DNA of 64,000 nucleotides, from positions 186,001-250,000 of the forward strand of contig JACCIC010000037.1 in NCBI GenBank assembly GCA_018907035.1, read 5' to 3'. Every line of letters starts with the position of its first letter. The stretch's first letter is position 1. The notes below the pieces were generated by a model. It worked only from the letters and a program-made list of their open reading frames with translations, did not search any database and was not told where the DNA came from. A program made the translations under genes and the position numbers. Below are positions 11,630-24,609 of this stretch, in pieces. The DNA is from Sycobia sp. Sy_11. Its lineage: Eukaryota > Arthropoda > Insecta > Hymenoptera > Epichrysomallidae.

Positions 11630-13032
11630 AACTATATAAGTCTTACCATTATGCGAGTTTGATTCTATACTTTCCGTAATATTGACCCCATAATTAACTT
11701 TATAAGTAACTCCTTCAGATTTTTCCTTTACTTCTCGCAATTTTTAACTTTCTTAAAACAACTGTATTCTTGGTATGTTATAAATTTTTTCTTTTATTTT
11801 TGTTCTGCGATTTTCTTTTGTTTTATCGGATCAATTACAGTATTTCGAAACGAATCGACCCGGAGAAAAATCTAAATTTTTTCTAATACTTAAAATATTC
11901 GATTCACCATTACTTTTGCTACAAACTGCGCTATCAACTCTGTAATCCGCCAAAGCACATTTACTGTAGTAAATATTTTTCGGCAGTTTATAAGCAATAA
12001 TAAAGAAAATTTAGCAGCATTATTGCCATATTTATCGAAAAGATTTTTATGTTTTTCCTATTACTCCGGATCCACCAATTTCACAGTTTCGCCATTTGTT
12101 TTTTCTTATCGTGTGCACACAAAGGACAACAATTTTGGTTGCGCGAATACAAATGCTCTGGAACACTTCGAAGAACACTTGCCAGCTCTTCAGATTTAGT
12201 TTTATTTTGTAACATGGAATAAGAGATGCATTTTGTTATGTGATTAATAATCTGTTTTTTCAATGCTCTAAAACTATTTGCTAAATTGTATAAATCTTTA
12301 CTAACATTCTTCAATAAATGATGTTTGTCAGATATCTTGTTCTAAAATTCCAAACTATCTTTTTGTAGAACAGCATCTATACTGTTATCGTCATCGCATA
12401 TATAGCTTTAATTTTTATGTTGGCATCTTGCAGAGTAGATCTATGTCGAACCAATGCATTAACATTCCATTGCTTTCACACTACCTGAAAAATTTTTTTA
12501 ACAGCCATGACTATCTTGACCTTGCCCGTAATCACATTTAAAGCATTTTCTATTACCTGTTGTATAATTTTTAATTTTTCCAGTTAAAAAACCAATTATT
12601 GTTCCATGCCCATTTAAGTTGTCATATGATCTACCATTTCCTCTTTTACTCCAGCTCATGTCGTATGTTACTATTAAATTTACATGTCCATCAGTGCACA
12701 CGTCTTTTGTGATATCAGCGGGCCTATAAAAAGTAATTGAATATTTTTCTATAATTTGTTATGAATTTGCACAACTTTAAAAATTGAATATTTCAAAACT
12801 GGACTGACATAAATATTTTATTCTTATATTAATTTATAAAAATTATAAGATCGATAATAATATTACATTGTAGAAATGATATCAAATTCGTTGTAAACAT
12901 TAGAATTTAGATAAATTTATATTTTTTCCTTTAATAATAATACTACAAATACTGCAAATAATTTTTTTATGTGATAGACAAAAATATTTATGGAAAAAGT
13001 TTTTATACACTTATATTATATTACTTTTCCTG

Positions 13033-13084
<52 letters not shown>

Positions 13085-14350
13085 AAATCAATAACTTTTC
13101 CCATTATTATTTCACATTTTTTATACAATTTATTGGACATAATCGTCATATTTAGGCATGAAAAAAGCTTTTTCGACGCCGTATGTCCAATTTCAGCATG
13201 AATTGAATCTTTGCACAAATTTATTGAAATCGTTTACATAATATAAGCTAACTTTATATTAAGCTTTCACTAATTTCTCTATGGGCGTAATCACTTTAGT
13301 TTATAATTAACAAATTCATTTTTCTTTATATAGTTTTATTTTTTATTCCCTATAACTGTCAGATTTAACATGAAAATACGAAAATATATCATATTTCAAA
13401 AAGATTTATTAAATATCTTGAAACAACGAGCAGCCTCTAAGGTAAATATATCAGTAAATAATAATGTAAAGGAGTCAAGGTCATATTTTGCAAATTGACA
13501 ACAAGTAACATATCCAAATAGAGATTTCTTATGTGGTTAATGTCTGTTATGTGATGATATTAATAAGAAAAATCTTTTAAATAATTATATCGACACTGAA
13601 AACATGAATAATCAATATAATTATTAAATACCCTATATTTACCAGTTCCTGACTGTATAAACAAAGATATACCAATATTACAAAATTCTTGTCCCAGTAC
13701 ATGATCAAAAACTAATACTTTAGAAAGTAAATGAATTATATAAATATATGCATTATTAAACAATGATTGATTTTTTACAAAATCTTAAAATTGTAATCAC
13801 CTAAAATAATTTGTAATATAGCAGAACCTAGACTCTTATTTTAAGGGCGCATATAACACAATACATAATTTAAACATCTTGTTGAATGATATTTTGAAAT
13901 AGGTAATATTTTTCATGAATATTGTAATGAAATTGATTACTCGCAGAAAGAAGATTTTAAAGTCATAAATTAAATAATAATTAGCAAGAACCGATGAAAT
14001 ATTAATATTGGAATAAAGTTGATCATCAATTTTTTTTCTTCACCAGTATTTATTAAATTCAATCATTCGCATTTATCACAAATTACTATGAATTTCTTAA
14101 TGAGGCCAAAATGTTTTTCTTCGATGCACTTTTATAAATAAAGTAATTGATTACAATTTTTACATTTTATTGATGCAGCAAATATTTTGATATCAATGAT
14201 TCCAATTCCTTCCAATAAATTATTTTTTATGCAACGTTCTGCGCATTTCATTCTGTCTGCATACATCTGTTTCAATGTGGCAAGTGTTTCTTCTTTCCTT
14301 TTTTTGTATAGTTGTTCGCCAACTTACTTTTGCTACTGTGATACCTATGC
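11630..14350 (-). pseudogene. Decayed Mutator-like (MULE) transposase gene
   Basis: Pieces in the expected N-to-C order on the minus strand: 14260-14060, a Cys-rich N-terminal segment (GIIDIKIFAASIKCKNC, then ICDKC); 13215-13090, GHTASKKLFSCLNM; 12735-12498, VTYDMSWSKRGNGRSYDNLN followed by GHGTIIGFLTGKI and FKCD; then a weak DDDNS-type catalytic stretch near 12.4 kb; 12320-12080, NSFRALKKQIINHITKCISY; and 12050-11630, SKSNGESNILSIRKN and REVKEKSEGVTYKVNYG. These match, by memory of the family, insect proteins annotated with the Mutator-like transposase domain. Several stops, frameshifts and a (TA)22 tract interrupt it. Terminal repeats were not identified. Confidence 0.6.
13037..13081. repeat. 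(TA)n microsatellite
   Basis: About 22 TA units lying inside the decayed MULE transposase region. Confidence 0.95.
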
Positions 14351-14419
14351 ATTATTATTGATTAAAACATAATTAAAAATAAAAAGTCACTTTAATAGTT
14401 GGTAATTATACTTACACAC

Positions 14420-15435
14420 TGTAACGTAGGCTACTAAGTCGCTATTGAGCAGGAATTTATATATAAAATTTTCTAATTAAATAACGCGCATAAATAAACA
14501 TTTAATAACTTGTAAATAGTTTATTTAGATATTAACAGCGGTCGTCAGAATACATATAATAAATAAAATAAATGACCAATCGACAAATAACCAATCAACT
14601 ACGAAATTATAAATTAAAATTACGTAATCTACTTTTCATTCATATAAAAGTGTGTTCTTTCTCGATAGCCGACCAATTCATTTTCGTGACTTGGTGAGAA
14701 AAGCACCTCTCTGGTGCAAACTCTTCAATAAGGAAAAGGTGCTCCTTTACTCGTATGAAGACATAATTGCATGTCTAGGAAAGGATGGTGCTCCCTTACT
14801 AACAAGAAATATCGCAGCGAGTAAAGGCGCTCCTTTGTCAGGCATAGAATTAAATATATATTATTTACGAGTCCCTTCTCGCAATAATATATCAAATCCA
14901 TCGGGTATTTTATACTTACGCCCAAAACCCGCCATAACTAAAAGTAAAATTTTATCTCTAAGAAAAGTGCACCTTTGTCAGAGATAAAATTAAAAGACGT
15001 ATTAATGACGAGGCGCTCCTCGAATTCATACGTTCAAACCGCCGAGCATTTATATAAAATTACCGATTCTTCGATAGAAATATAAGAATAGGGGAATCCG
15101 TATAATTAACTTATTACAAGAAAAGTTGCACCATTTTTCCGAAAGGAATTGTTACAAGATATATTAAATGAAATAAAATCTATCAGAGTAAATAATAACA
15201 TTGTATGTATTGATGTTTGATTGTATTATTTTATGTATTGTTGATTGTACTAAAATTTTATTAATTGTATAACAATTTTGAAATACCATCAGGTACATCC
15301 TGACTTATTTAAAAATGGATAATTTTATATTATTGACGAGGAGCCCCTCAAAATTATATAATATTGAATACGTGGTGAAAAACCAATAGCTCAGGCTGTG
15401 TAAATATACGAAATTGTAATGAAGTAAATAGAGAG

Positions 15436-15495
<60 letters not shown>

Positions 15496-15887
15496 AAAAT
15501 CGATCAAGGCCGAACATCCCAGTAATAGGATTAAGGGATTAAGACGCGAAGAAATACCCGAAAATTCATATAATATAATATCATTTTATGTGCGAAACAA
15601 TAATTTCTTATTATATTTTTATTGTTTTGTTATAGGGGGACTATAAGGAAATCGAGAACCATGAATGATGCTTATTACTAATTATATTATTCTTTTACTG
15701 TTATTATTTATCATTGTAAAAATAAGAATAAAAAACTACATGTTATCATTATTAGTATAAAAGTAACGAGTAAGAGTTATTCACCTATTGCACTTACCCG
15801 TCCCGATACGATCCTCCATCTTCATAGAATCCTATAAATAAGAATATAAAAGATATTTAGAAAGAAGAGAGGAGACGGATCGTTACA
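14420..15887. mobile_element. Possible solo LTR of a long-LTR retrotransposon
   Basis: The stretch begins TGTAACG and ends CGTTACA (7-bp inverted ends of TG...CA type) and is flanked by ACAC on both sides (14416-14419 and 15888-15891), as for a 4-bp target duplication. Inside are repeated GG(T/C)GCTCC motifs (about 14739, 14788, 14826, 15012), a (GA)n tract and no RT-type coding sequence. The flanking ACAC is low-complexity, so the duplication could be coincidental. The ORF at 14652-14987 mainly reflects the repeated motifs. Confidence 0.4.
15439..15491. repeat. (GA)n microsatellite
   Basis: About 26 GA units; both-strand Arg-Glu / Ser-Leu frames here are artefacts. Confidence 0.96.
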
Positions 15888-15889
15888 AC

Positions 15890-18800
15890 ACACACGAACA
15901 AAAAAATTATGTGAAATTGTCAAGAATTGAACGGTATAAATAATAACTCGGTTGAAAAAATAAAAAAATATATTGATGCAAATGCCATAAGGACTGGAGG
16001 TGTGGTGAAGTTTTCGTACCTAAGTAATCTAGCATTTTGAAGAGAGTCTTTATCACAGCGACAAAAATTGCACCCTCTAAATAGCTGTCAAAAAATACCA
16101 GAATACACGGTGCATCTTCGAGAATGCTTGGCATGGTCAAGTTTGCTTGTTTTCGAAATGCGACTTTGACAAAACTTTTTGTTTACAATTTTTCATCGAA
16201 CCTTTGTATGTATATACTGTGCTATGTAGTAGTAAGTCAGTGGAAGGCAACTGAAAATTTGTTGAACCCAGTGAAATCCAAACACAATTACTATAGGCTG
16301 TTATAAAAATTCATTGAGCACGACTGAGCGGAGCGTACTACTTTAAAGGTAGACCCATTTATTCAATGTGCAATGATGAAGTACGCGTGTAACTAGCAAA
16401 ATCAAATATTTTCCATACTTGCTCACTATGAGAAAGCGTGAGACTGGTAAAGACAAATATCTCGCTTTCAATATATAGTATTGTTTCACGTGTTCATAAC
16501 AATCAACGGTAAGCAGATCATACTAATTGATGAGTCAACCTATCTCAGTACGACAAGAGGTGCAAGTATTCGCCTCTACTCAGATCCGCTCTTACATGCT
16601 CCTTTTAAGAAGAGAACCGGTTCAAGTTTCACAGTTAACTTTCGTAATAATATTTTGTACATCTATACAACTGATGCGAATATGCGCATCTCGTCTTTTC
16701 ATAAAACCAATGACCATGGATAAGCTGTATAATAAAACCCGCAATATGCGTTTCTTCAAAAAGCCTATACCATACATATGCTTGAGGCGATCACCATGTT
16801 TTGCCACTTAGATGGGGACCGACCCCTCTCTCTTTTACTAATAGGGCCGCTCTCAGATTTAGACACCGGGCTCCTCGAACGTCCGCGGGTGGGAGAGGTA
16901 TTTTTTTTTGTCGTTTCTAACGTCGACCAGGTCCGAATGAATGTGAGTGTACTCTCATCTGGCAGGCTGTCTGCCGGAACTTCGAGCGCGATATACCGAT
17001 TTGTTTTAAGTGTCGCAACTATGTTGTGTAGCGCGGGTGTACTACGGTATTGTACTAGCCGTGACAAGGTGACATGGCCTTGTGGATATTGGCCCCTGTG
17101 CTGATACCAGAGGAGTTCCTAAGCGGCGATTTGGCCATCGGCTGCTGTCTGCAGTAAGGGTTGTCCCCGTCCCTCAGACGTTCGGACCGCGATGCAGCAT
17201 AGGAGGGATTGCGAAGCCTTCTTTCACCTTAGCTTTCCCCTCATAGTATTAAATGAGTTTTCTTAAATTACCATGATAAAAGATCTCCGTACATAACGGC
17301 GACCTTTTATATATTATCGTTTAATTTTAAACGGTCTGCTTTATAATTGTAACGTTTTCTGTTTTCTTAACTTAAATTTGCTTATTTCCTTTTAACATGG
17401 CTTTTTCCTCCATTCATTGAGTCGAGATTTATATGCCTATTATCTTTAATAAATTTAATAATTTAGCAAAGAATATTTAAGTGCGTATTTATTCTAATCC
17501 CTTTCAAATACACATTCTCGTTTTAAATCAAACCTCATCCTTGTTAAAAACAGAACCGTTTTTAAAACAGAACTCTTATATACTTGTTTTCCTATGGTCA
17601 CTTCCTATGGTCAATCGCTAGTTTTCAAAGCGTAGCACTAATCACAAGCTATGCTAACTTTTCAAACATAACAATATATATTCGCTCTAGAGAAATCTGG
17701 GCTTAATCCGTATTATAATTTCTCAGTCAAAAATTGAGAAGAGACAAACATTATAGTCATTACTTAAAGCCTGTTTGATTAATAGATCATTCGTTCAAAT
17801 ATTCACCTCTTTTCGTACGCACATTCACTTTCTATCGTGATGAAACATCACTCTGCTCCAATGTAATCATTTCCCAATCTCTCTCTCTCTTTCATTAACA
17901 TAATATAGAAAAAATTATACCGTTTTCGCGGAGGGATGCCTTCCTTTCTCTATATATTACAATATGCCGGGGGCATAACATAATTTTCAGGGGGAGGGTT
18001 TGCTAGAATGCCCATAGCCTATCTACTATACAATTTATATATAACGTGAAAAATAATTTGTATACAAGTAGTTTTACGTATCAAGATCTTTATTATGAAT
18101 ATTGTGGTCAAAATTTTCGAATAGAATATTTTTATGGCAAAATCCAAAAATAAAAGTTATAGATTAGATTAAAATATACCTTTTTTAAGGGACAGACGCC
18201 CACAGTTGTTAATTCGGCAACTTAATTTGTGTGAAAACGGGTAGTGTGCTTCAATCTAAAAAGGAAAAAAGAGGTTTATTATTCACAGATTAGGTGGACG
18301 ATAAACCTAGCATACTCGGTGTGTACGGGACTTCACAGCAAGGAGCGATATCCACGCCTGTATACCGAGGAATTAGCAATGCGTGTGTACGATAGTATAC
18401 GCGATGAATGTTGTAAAGTCTAATCGAGATAGTCTTCGAATTAAATTTCATTCCTTTTTTGTATTTCTTTGCTGTCACAGTGGATTATGTCCGACTGGCC
18501 ATCTGATCAAAAATCCAAGGTAATGGGGCAACGTTATAAGTATATTTGTACAATGATAATTATTTTGCTTCAATAGATTTATCTTTAACATATTTGTAAA
18601 TAAAGGCGTCATTATGATTTCAGCCCATCAGATTCCCAGACGACTGGCAGCGGGAAATATTTAGTTTTACTATGTTAAGTGTTGGACTTACTATGGTAAG
18701 TGTTGGATCAAGATATTGCGCATAGGAAAAAATTTGTTTATGGATTGAATGACCAAGAGCCTAGGCAGGTTGAACAGAAGTTATTTGTACGCAGCCTTGT

Positions 18801-19290
18801 TATAAATTCCATTGGGGAGGCGTCGATGACCACGAGCGAACTGTTAGTGGACTGGCTGACCAGGGGCTTGGACGGATGGAGGCAAGGCAGTGTTCGGGCA
18901 ATGAGCATCAGGAACAAGATAAGCAATCAGGGTTTAAGCGGTTTGAACAGAAGCCATGATTTTTTTTATCCAGAAATTAATTTCATTCTATTCATACGAT
19001 AAGTAATGTATTTATTAATTGCTTTTATTCAACCTTACTTACAGCTTATAAATATAGTTTCTTATATATAGAGTGACAAATACATGCAGTTTTTGCTGAG
19101 TTCACTATTTAACAATTTTCCGATTATTATATTCTATTATTAAATCCTCTATGTATTCGTCAATCCTATTTTAGACTATCTGCAAAGCTACCGCATGAAT
19201 AAATTATAAATAAATAGTAGGTAATTATCATATTCGTTTATACAACTTTATTTAATTTACATTTGGCATATGTTCTATTAAATTTTAATA
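15890..19290. other. Intergenic DNA with a GC-richer patch
   Basis: No gene is recognised. At 16.76-17.2 kb the base composition rises and open frames overlap on both strands, including a minus-strand stretch ending in a Ser-Arg-Pro-rich tail. It might be a transposon ORF1 remnant, but I could not match it. An ORF at 18700-19002 is also unrecognised. Confidence 0.35.
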
Positions 19291-19305
19291 CTACACAAAT
19301 ATCAT

Positions 19306-22300
19306 TTATTTCATTAAACATTCACGTTCCCAATTTTGAGGAATAATATCTTTTGTTAATCCTATAAATTGATTTAAAGGACATGCAGCGATACAACCAG
19401 GAAGTATTAGCAAATTTGGTTCTTCTGTAGAATTTTTATATGATACCTAAACATTTCCATAAAAATTTTAATAAATTACATATTTTCTCATTTTTTTTAA
19501 TATAACGTTTAAATAAAATTTTACTAACAGTAACAATATGTTGATTTTGCTCATTAACTCTTAATTCTACGAGCAAAGTTGCAGCGTATGGAGGAAGTTT
19601 ATAATCATAAATATTTAATGTCATTAGTAGACTAATTATAGTGTCATCATGTGCGCTATAAATCCACAATTTTCTGTCTGGTATTAAAGTCTTTTTTGCT
19701 TTTTGTTCCATGTGGTATATTATTTCTTTTATCAAATTACCTATTTTAAGAAATCAATTATGCTTATATGGAACATTTCTCTTTAACTATTGTTACTTTA
19801 ACAATTCGTAAACTTACCTGATTTTAATCTTTGAAGAATCTTATTATATGCTTCAACTTCATAGCTCTTCACCACTAATGGTTTCAATTTTTCTGGATAA
19901 ACTTGTTTCGTCCATTCAGGTAAGGTTTTATTATACAGTTCCTAGAATAATATTAATTATAAAAATACTACTTCCTTAAAATCAAAAACAATATATCTAT
20001 TATTTATTGAAAATATTTACTTCAATTAATAAATTATTATAAATAGATCGAACGTCTTCTAAAGAGGATATAGGATCTCCTGAGTTGTAACATAAATAAT
20101 CGTACAATTTGGCATTGTCTTTTCTGATTTTCTTTAATTCTGGAGACTTTAATACTCTCTTTAATTCATAATCATATCTTGCACAATATTTTTTTCCAGC
20201 TAAAAGATTATCTTCAGTGATAAAAGTTGTATGTACTGGTATAGGCATCCAGTCTTTTATATCCCATATTTGATCGCCACGAGGCGGATAAAGACCAGCT
20301 AAATTAGCTTGTGCTGACATTAATGCTCTATCCACATCTGTACTTCTTACATAAATATCACGAAATGAATAAGTTTCTGGAATCAGATCGCTATATCGCT
20401 TTCTAAGCCATTGTCCTAAAAGTAGGTGTTGATGTTTTCCAAGCTGTTGTTTATACAGCATTAAATATAATTAACATTTTTTAAATGTAATAATTTAGCA
20501 ATAAAAGATATAAATAAATTACTCTTACATTAGTAAGTTGTTCGAAAGGATCTGGCCACATCTTTTCATCTTTATGAGGATCATTGGTATAAAGCTTAAG
20601 CGGAGTTCTATCTCCATGTCGAAAAAGCTTTAACAAAATAATATAAAATAATTTATTTCCTTGAGGTTATTGAAAAAAATGTTGTATTTTAATTAAACAA
20701 ATATATCGAACAACATATTTTTTGAAAATTTTAACAATAAATATATGTTTGTTATAAATTATAAATAATTGGCAGACAATCTCTAACGAAAATGAGAGTA
20801 AAATATTAAATCTAATCTTATATTTTTAAATTGCTTAATAAGAATTACGTTTACTGGTTATTAAAATTAGATTAAGTTATAAATGTTTTGTAATCGATTT
20901 ATAAAATGTAGATGTTCGTCGATATCAGATCCATTGTCGAACAGATCAATACTTTATGAAATTGAATTAAATATTTAGAATTACACCAACATTTCTTATG
21001 TTATTATCGATATGAACTCTGAATATTCATCATAAAATGATGTAAATAATTGATACATATTTATATAAACATAATTATTTTTTTCGAGTTTTCATTTACA
21101 TATTCACAAAATCTTTTGAAATAATTCTTATTTTACTTAATTTTTCAAATCTAAATTTATTGTGATATTGTTATAGCTTGTAAATTATATATAACACATT
21201 CTAAACTTCCGCTAATATATTTATGCTACATTTTTATACTTATCCAACATCATTATATTTAATTCAATTTTTTCTGTTTAGCATTCATAGTAGGGTTTTG
21301 AAAGAAATATTAAACTTAATTAAATTGAAGAAAATAATTAAAAATATTTCCATAAAACAAATTTTTATTTTTATTAATAATTCATAATTAAAGCTGATTT
21401 ATTTTCTATTTTATAGCTTTTTTACAATTATATATGTACCAAATGATTTGAAGAAATCTTTTTCTTCAAAACAGTTAATTATAATTTATTTATTAAAAAT
21501 ATTTTTAAACGTTGCGCGTATGACGTGCTCAATATTATTAAAACAAAAGAAATATTATTTCGTTTTGAATTTCGCTTGAGCATTGCTTGTGGATTCACGA
21601 CTGACATTTTCAAATTTTCAGATTTGAATAGCATAAGTAGCGACTTTAAATTATAAAATATCCAGTACAAATGCAAAAGCACCTAATATCTATCAAAGGT
21701 AATTAATTGTAATTGTCCTCATTTCAGATTTCTACATAGATTTATACGAAGATGTTAAATTTTGAGCAGAAAGTTTGATTCAAACTTTATATAACATTTA
21801 AGAAAATAATAAAAAAGCGCAATATATATAGACTATATATGGAGAAAAAAATACTGAATATAGATCAAGAATGTGATGAAAAACGTTTACTTTGAACTTT
21901 TAAGTAACGCAGAGGAATCCAGTGATGGTGAGAGTATACAATCAAAGGTAGCTATGGTCACAAAGGTAATTGAAGTAACAAAAATTATTATCTGGAATGA
22001 GCTGTATGTATAGACTGAGGACGATGCAACGGTCATTCAAATTATTGAAAAAACAGAGAACTATCTACCCTCTGAAAAAGAACAAGACTCAGCTAATTCT
22101 CAAGATAAGATTGCAGTTAATTTTCTGTACAATCTTATTACCTTTTCGGTCCCGATGGAGATAGATGAAATAGAGGAGAAAAGAAATAGTCAGCGTCATG
22201 GTCCCAAGGGTACAGGTATAGCTTCATCAGCAGACTTTCGAAGTTTCAACCAGGCCTCTACTTATAGTATCTCTTATTATAGAAGATACATCAGTACCTA

Positions 22301-23539
22301 TATTCCTAACGCCATCCTTAGAAGAACATTCAGACACTGGATTCGGGACTGTCCTAGGAAGTATGGGAGTGGCATAAAATAATAAGTAATGAACGCTGTA
22401 TTCATATATAACTACAATTCAATGAGGATCTATATAACAAAGAAGATGTGAATATTATATCTTTCCAATACACAAATCTGTATATTTCTACTTCAAAATC
22501 CATACAGACATTGTGTTCTTTCACCAACCTACAAAAAAATAGATTTAATATCATACAAACCTCAAAATCATATAAGTTTAATTGATTTTTGTCGCTTATC
22601 ATAATAAAATATTATACAAGGCTAGTATGTAAGTTAATTATTTGACTCAGTTAGATTTAGCCACCGTACTTTGCTCGAGCGTTTGCTTTCTCACGAGGTA
22701 AGAATTAATACCTAAAAATATACTTTTTTATAAGATGTGTTTCAGAGTGACAAGATGAATTCACAAGATACATTTAGAGACTTTTTAATAAATTTCCATA
22801 CGATATCAAATTTCTCAGTGTTTCTATTTTGAGAATATTTTGATACCAATACTTTTGAACGAGCAGCGGATTATAAGTTCATTTTGAGCATCTGGCGGAC
22901 TATTCAATTACAACTTAAAAATCTATTCATATGTTTATTTTCTTTTTAAGCGTTTGCATACAAAGCACGTTTTAATATTTTTAGCACGTTCTTAGTTTTG
23001 AAAATACTTAATTCTCTAAACCGCAAGTTATTCTTATTATATCTGTTATTCGCTTTATTTTCGAAAAAAATATCTATATTTTGAAATGAAAAACACTCAT
23101 ATTCGTAACTTAACTCTCAAATAAATAACGTTCTGGATATACTTTCTTAGCAGTGTACTAGGATATTAATTTGACAAATTAGAAAAAAACGATAATAAAC
23201 TCATTTGACGATTTCGTTCAAAAAGAGCTCATTTGATTTAACTATAAGTAGATGGATACAGAAACAATAGAAACAAAAAATCGTTCTGAATGTCATCAGA
23301 TATAAGTATAAAAAGATGCTTTTCCATATATTTTAAAGCAAGAATAAGCTAGAAAGCAATTTGTAGATATATAAAAACATTGAAGATAAATGCTCTCAGC
23401 ATGTTCTTGTTCTTGTAATTTATGAATAACTTAAACTTTATTTACTTACTACGTTAGCAAAAATAATTTTTCCAAGTTTTGCATCGGAGCTGCAAATGTG
23501 GAAAACACGCGAACACAGAAGAAAGATAAATATACGCAT
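19306..23539 (-). CDS. Histidine acid phosphatase gene B, secreted form (6 exons, 362 aa)
   Basis: Exons by splice signals and homology: 23450-23539, 20529-20627, 20021-20443, 19818-19941, 19529-19740, 19306-19446. Lengths sum to 1089 nt with consistent phases. The product should be a secreted, branch-2 histidine phosphatase that cleaves phosphomonoesters through a phosphohistidine intermediate. Exon 1 gives a signal peptide. Exon 2 carries the catalytic LFRHGDRTP (His34); exon 3 [13 protein letters not shown], with the second conserved Arg; exon 5 the SAHDDTI motif (catalytic His-Asp). It ends ...[12 protein letters not shown] within exon 6, so it lacks the transmembrane tail of gene D. Intron 1 is 2.8 kb against about 430 bp in C and D. 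The family includes venom acid phosphatase Acph-1-like and testicular/prostatic acid phosphatases. Ordering and catalytic motifs are seen; tissue role is not shown. Confidence 0.88.
20238..20445 (-). repeat. 208-bp tract identical to gene C (gene-conversion patch)
   Basis: Identical base for base to 33393-33600, ending two bases into intron 2. The same exon on the other side of the tract, and the neighbouring exons, differ freely between B and C. Confidence 0.9.
20640..23440. other. Expanded intron 1 of gene B
   Basis: The part next to exon 1 resembles intron 1 of gene C. The middle holds about 2.4 kb absent from C and D, including an unrecognised plus-strand coding-like stretch at about 21880-22382 (a Glu/Ser-rich segment, one stop, then an ORF at 22155-22382). 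No terminal repeats were found. Confidence 0.45.
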
Positions 23540-23668
23540 AATTTTGAACTGAAAAACGGTAATTTTAGAGATAAAAATTATATTCGACTTATTTAAATTT
23601 TTTGATCAATACAACGTTATGCTGCTCAAATTGTTCAAGTAATTACATTTTATTTCCTCACGCTGTGT

Positions 23669-23703
23669 TTCCAAGACATTTTTACGAACCTCATAAATAA
23701 TGT
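23669..23703 (-). promoter_or_regulatory. Conserved upstream block of gene B
   Basis: A 35-nt block about 130 nt upstream of the gene B ATG that aligns without gaps to 34453-34487 (gene C) and 1049-1083 (gene A). It could be a cis-element or simply duplicated flank. Confidence 0.4.
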
Positions 23704-24053
23704 AATAATGAAAAATATAACGTAATAAAACCCGCAGTTAATTAATGATTAATAATTTTTACATAATTTATCCGTTATATGCTTCATAATTGTTAATAAG
23801 TTTACTCGAACATTAATGTACGCGCACTTTTTGATACTAATAAGAAGAAAAGACTTTTATTGAATAACTCGGACATTCCGAAGAGAAATAAAGAGTGAGT
23901 ATAGTAAACGGCTAATTGTCGCCCAAGGATGTGAATTTACTCATTTTGTAATATGCTAAATAATGATCATAATTTCAACAGCATGAATATTGTAATGGTA
24001 AAATTATAGATAATTGAAAATTATATTTATGTCGACTATTGTAAACTAAATGG

Positions 24054-24231
24054 ACAAATATTTTTATCGGTTTTACAGTCGTATAAAATAATATATTCAT
24101 AATTAAATAATTAAATAATGACAGTCAGAATGTCCTTGTGACAATAAACAAGGACAGCCTGAGTGTCATTATTTAATTGTTTAATTACAAATTTATTATT
24201 TTATACAACTGTAAAACCGATAAAAATATTT
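24054..24231. mobile_element. Foldback MITE, copy 2 (near-perfect palindrome)
   Basis: The arms start CAAATATTTTTATCGGTTTT and its inverse, and continue through tacagt, gtataaaataata and aataatgacag to a short loop around 24142-24160 (tccttgtgacaataaacaagga). Nearly the whole 178 bp folds on itself. It is related to 3905-4245 and to the half copy near 63.17 kb. It is non-coding and lies about 0.5 kb upstream of gene B. Confidence 0.7.
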
Positions 24232-24234
24232 GTT

Positions 24235-24556
24235 AGCTTAATATTATGTGCAACATTCTTTATGGAAATATTTATTTTTAAAGATTCTTAAGATAATATA
24301 GTATTATGTTTAATTTTTAATATTTTACTCGAAAATTGTTATGGTATAACGTACATATTAATTGTTTAACCGTCTTATACAATTATTTACTTAAATATAG
24401 AATAAATAATCATAAATTAATTTATTTCATTTATTGCTTTTACTTTCATTTAGTATTATTTATAAAGTGATCATTAAATTCCTTTTTTTAATAAAATATA
24501 CCATGATATATGTTAATACATGTAGTATGTAATGATGTTGGAGTAAAAATAGAAAG

Positions 24557-24609
<53 letters not shown>

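Noticed and set aside
18700..19002. Plus-strand ORF of 100 codons as a gene
   Set aside because: No recognised domain and no supporting splice or promoter signals; kept only as part of the intergenic description.
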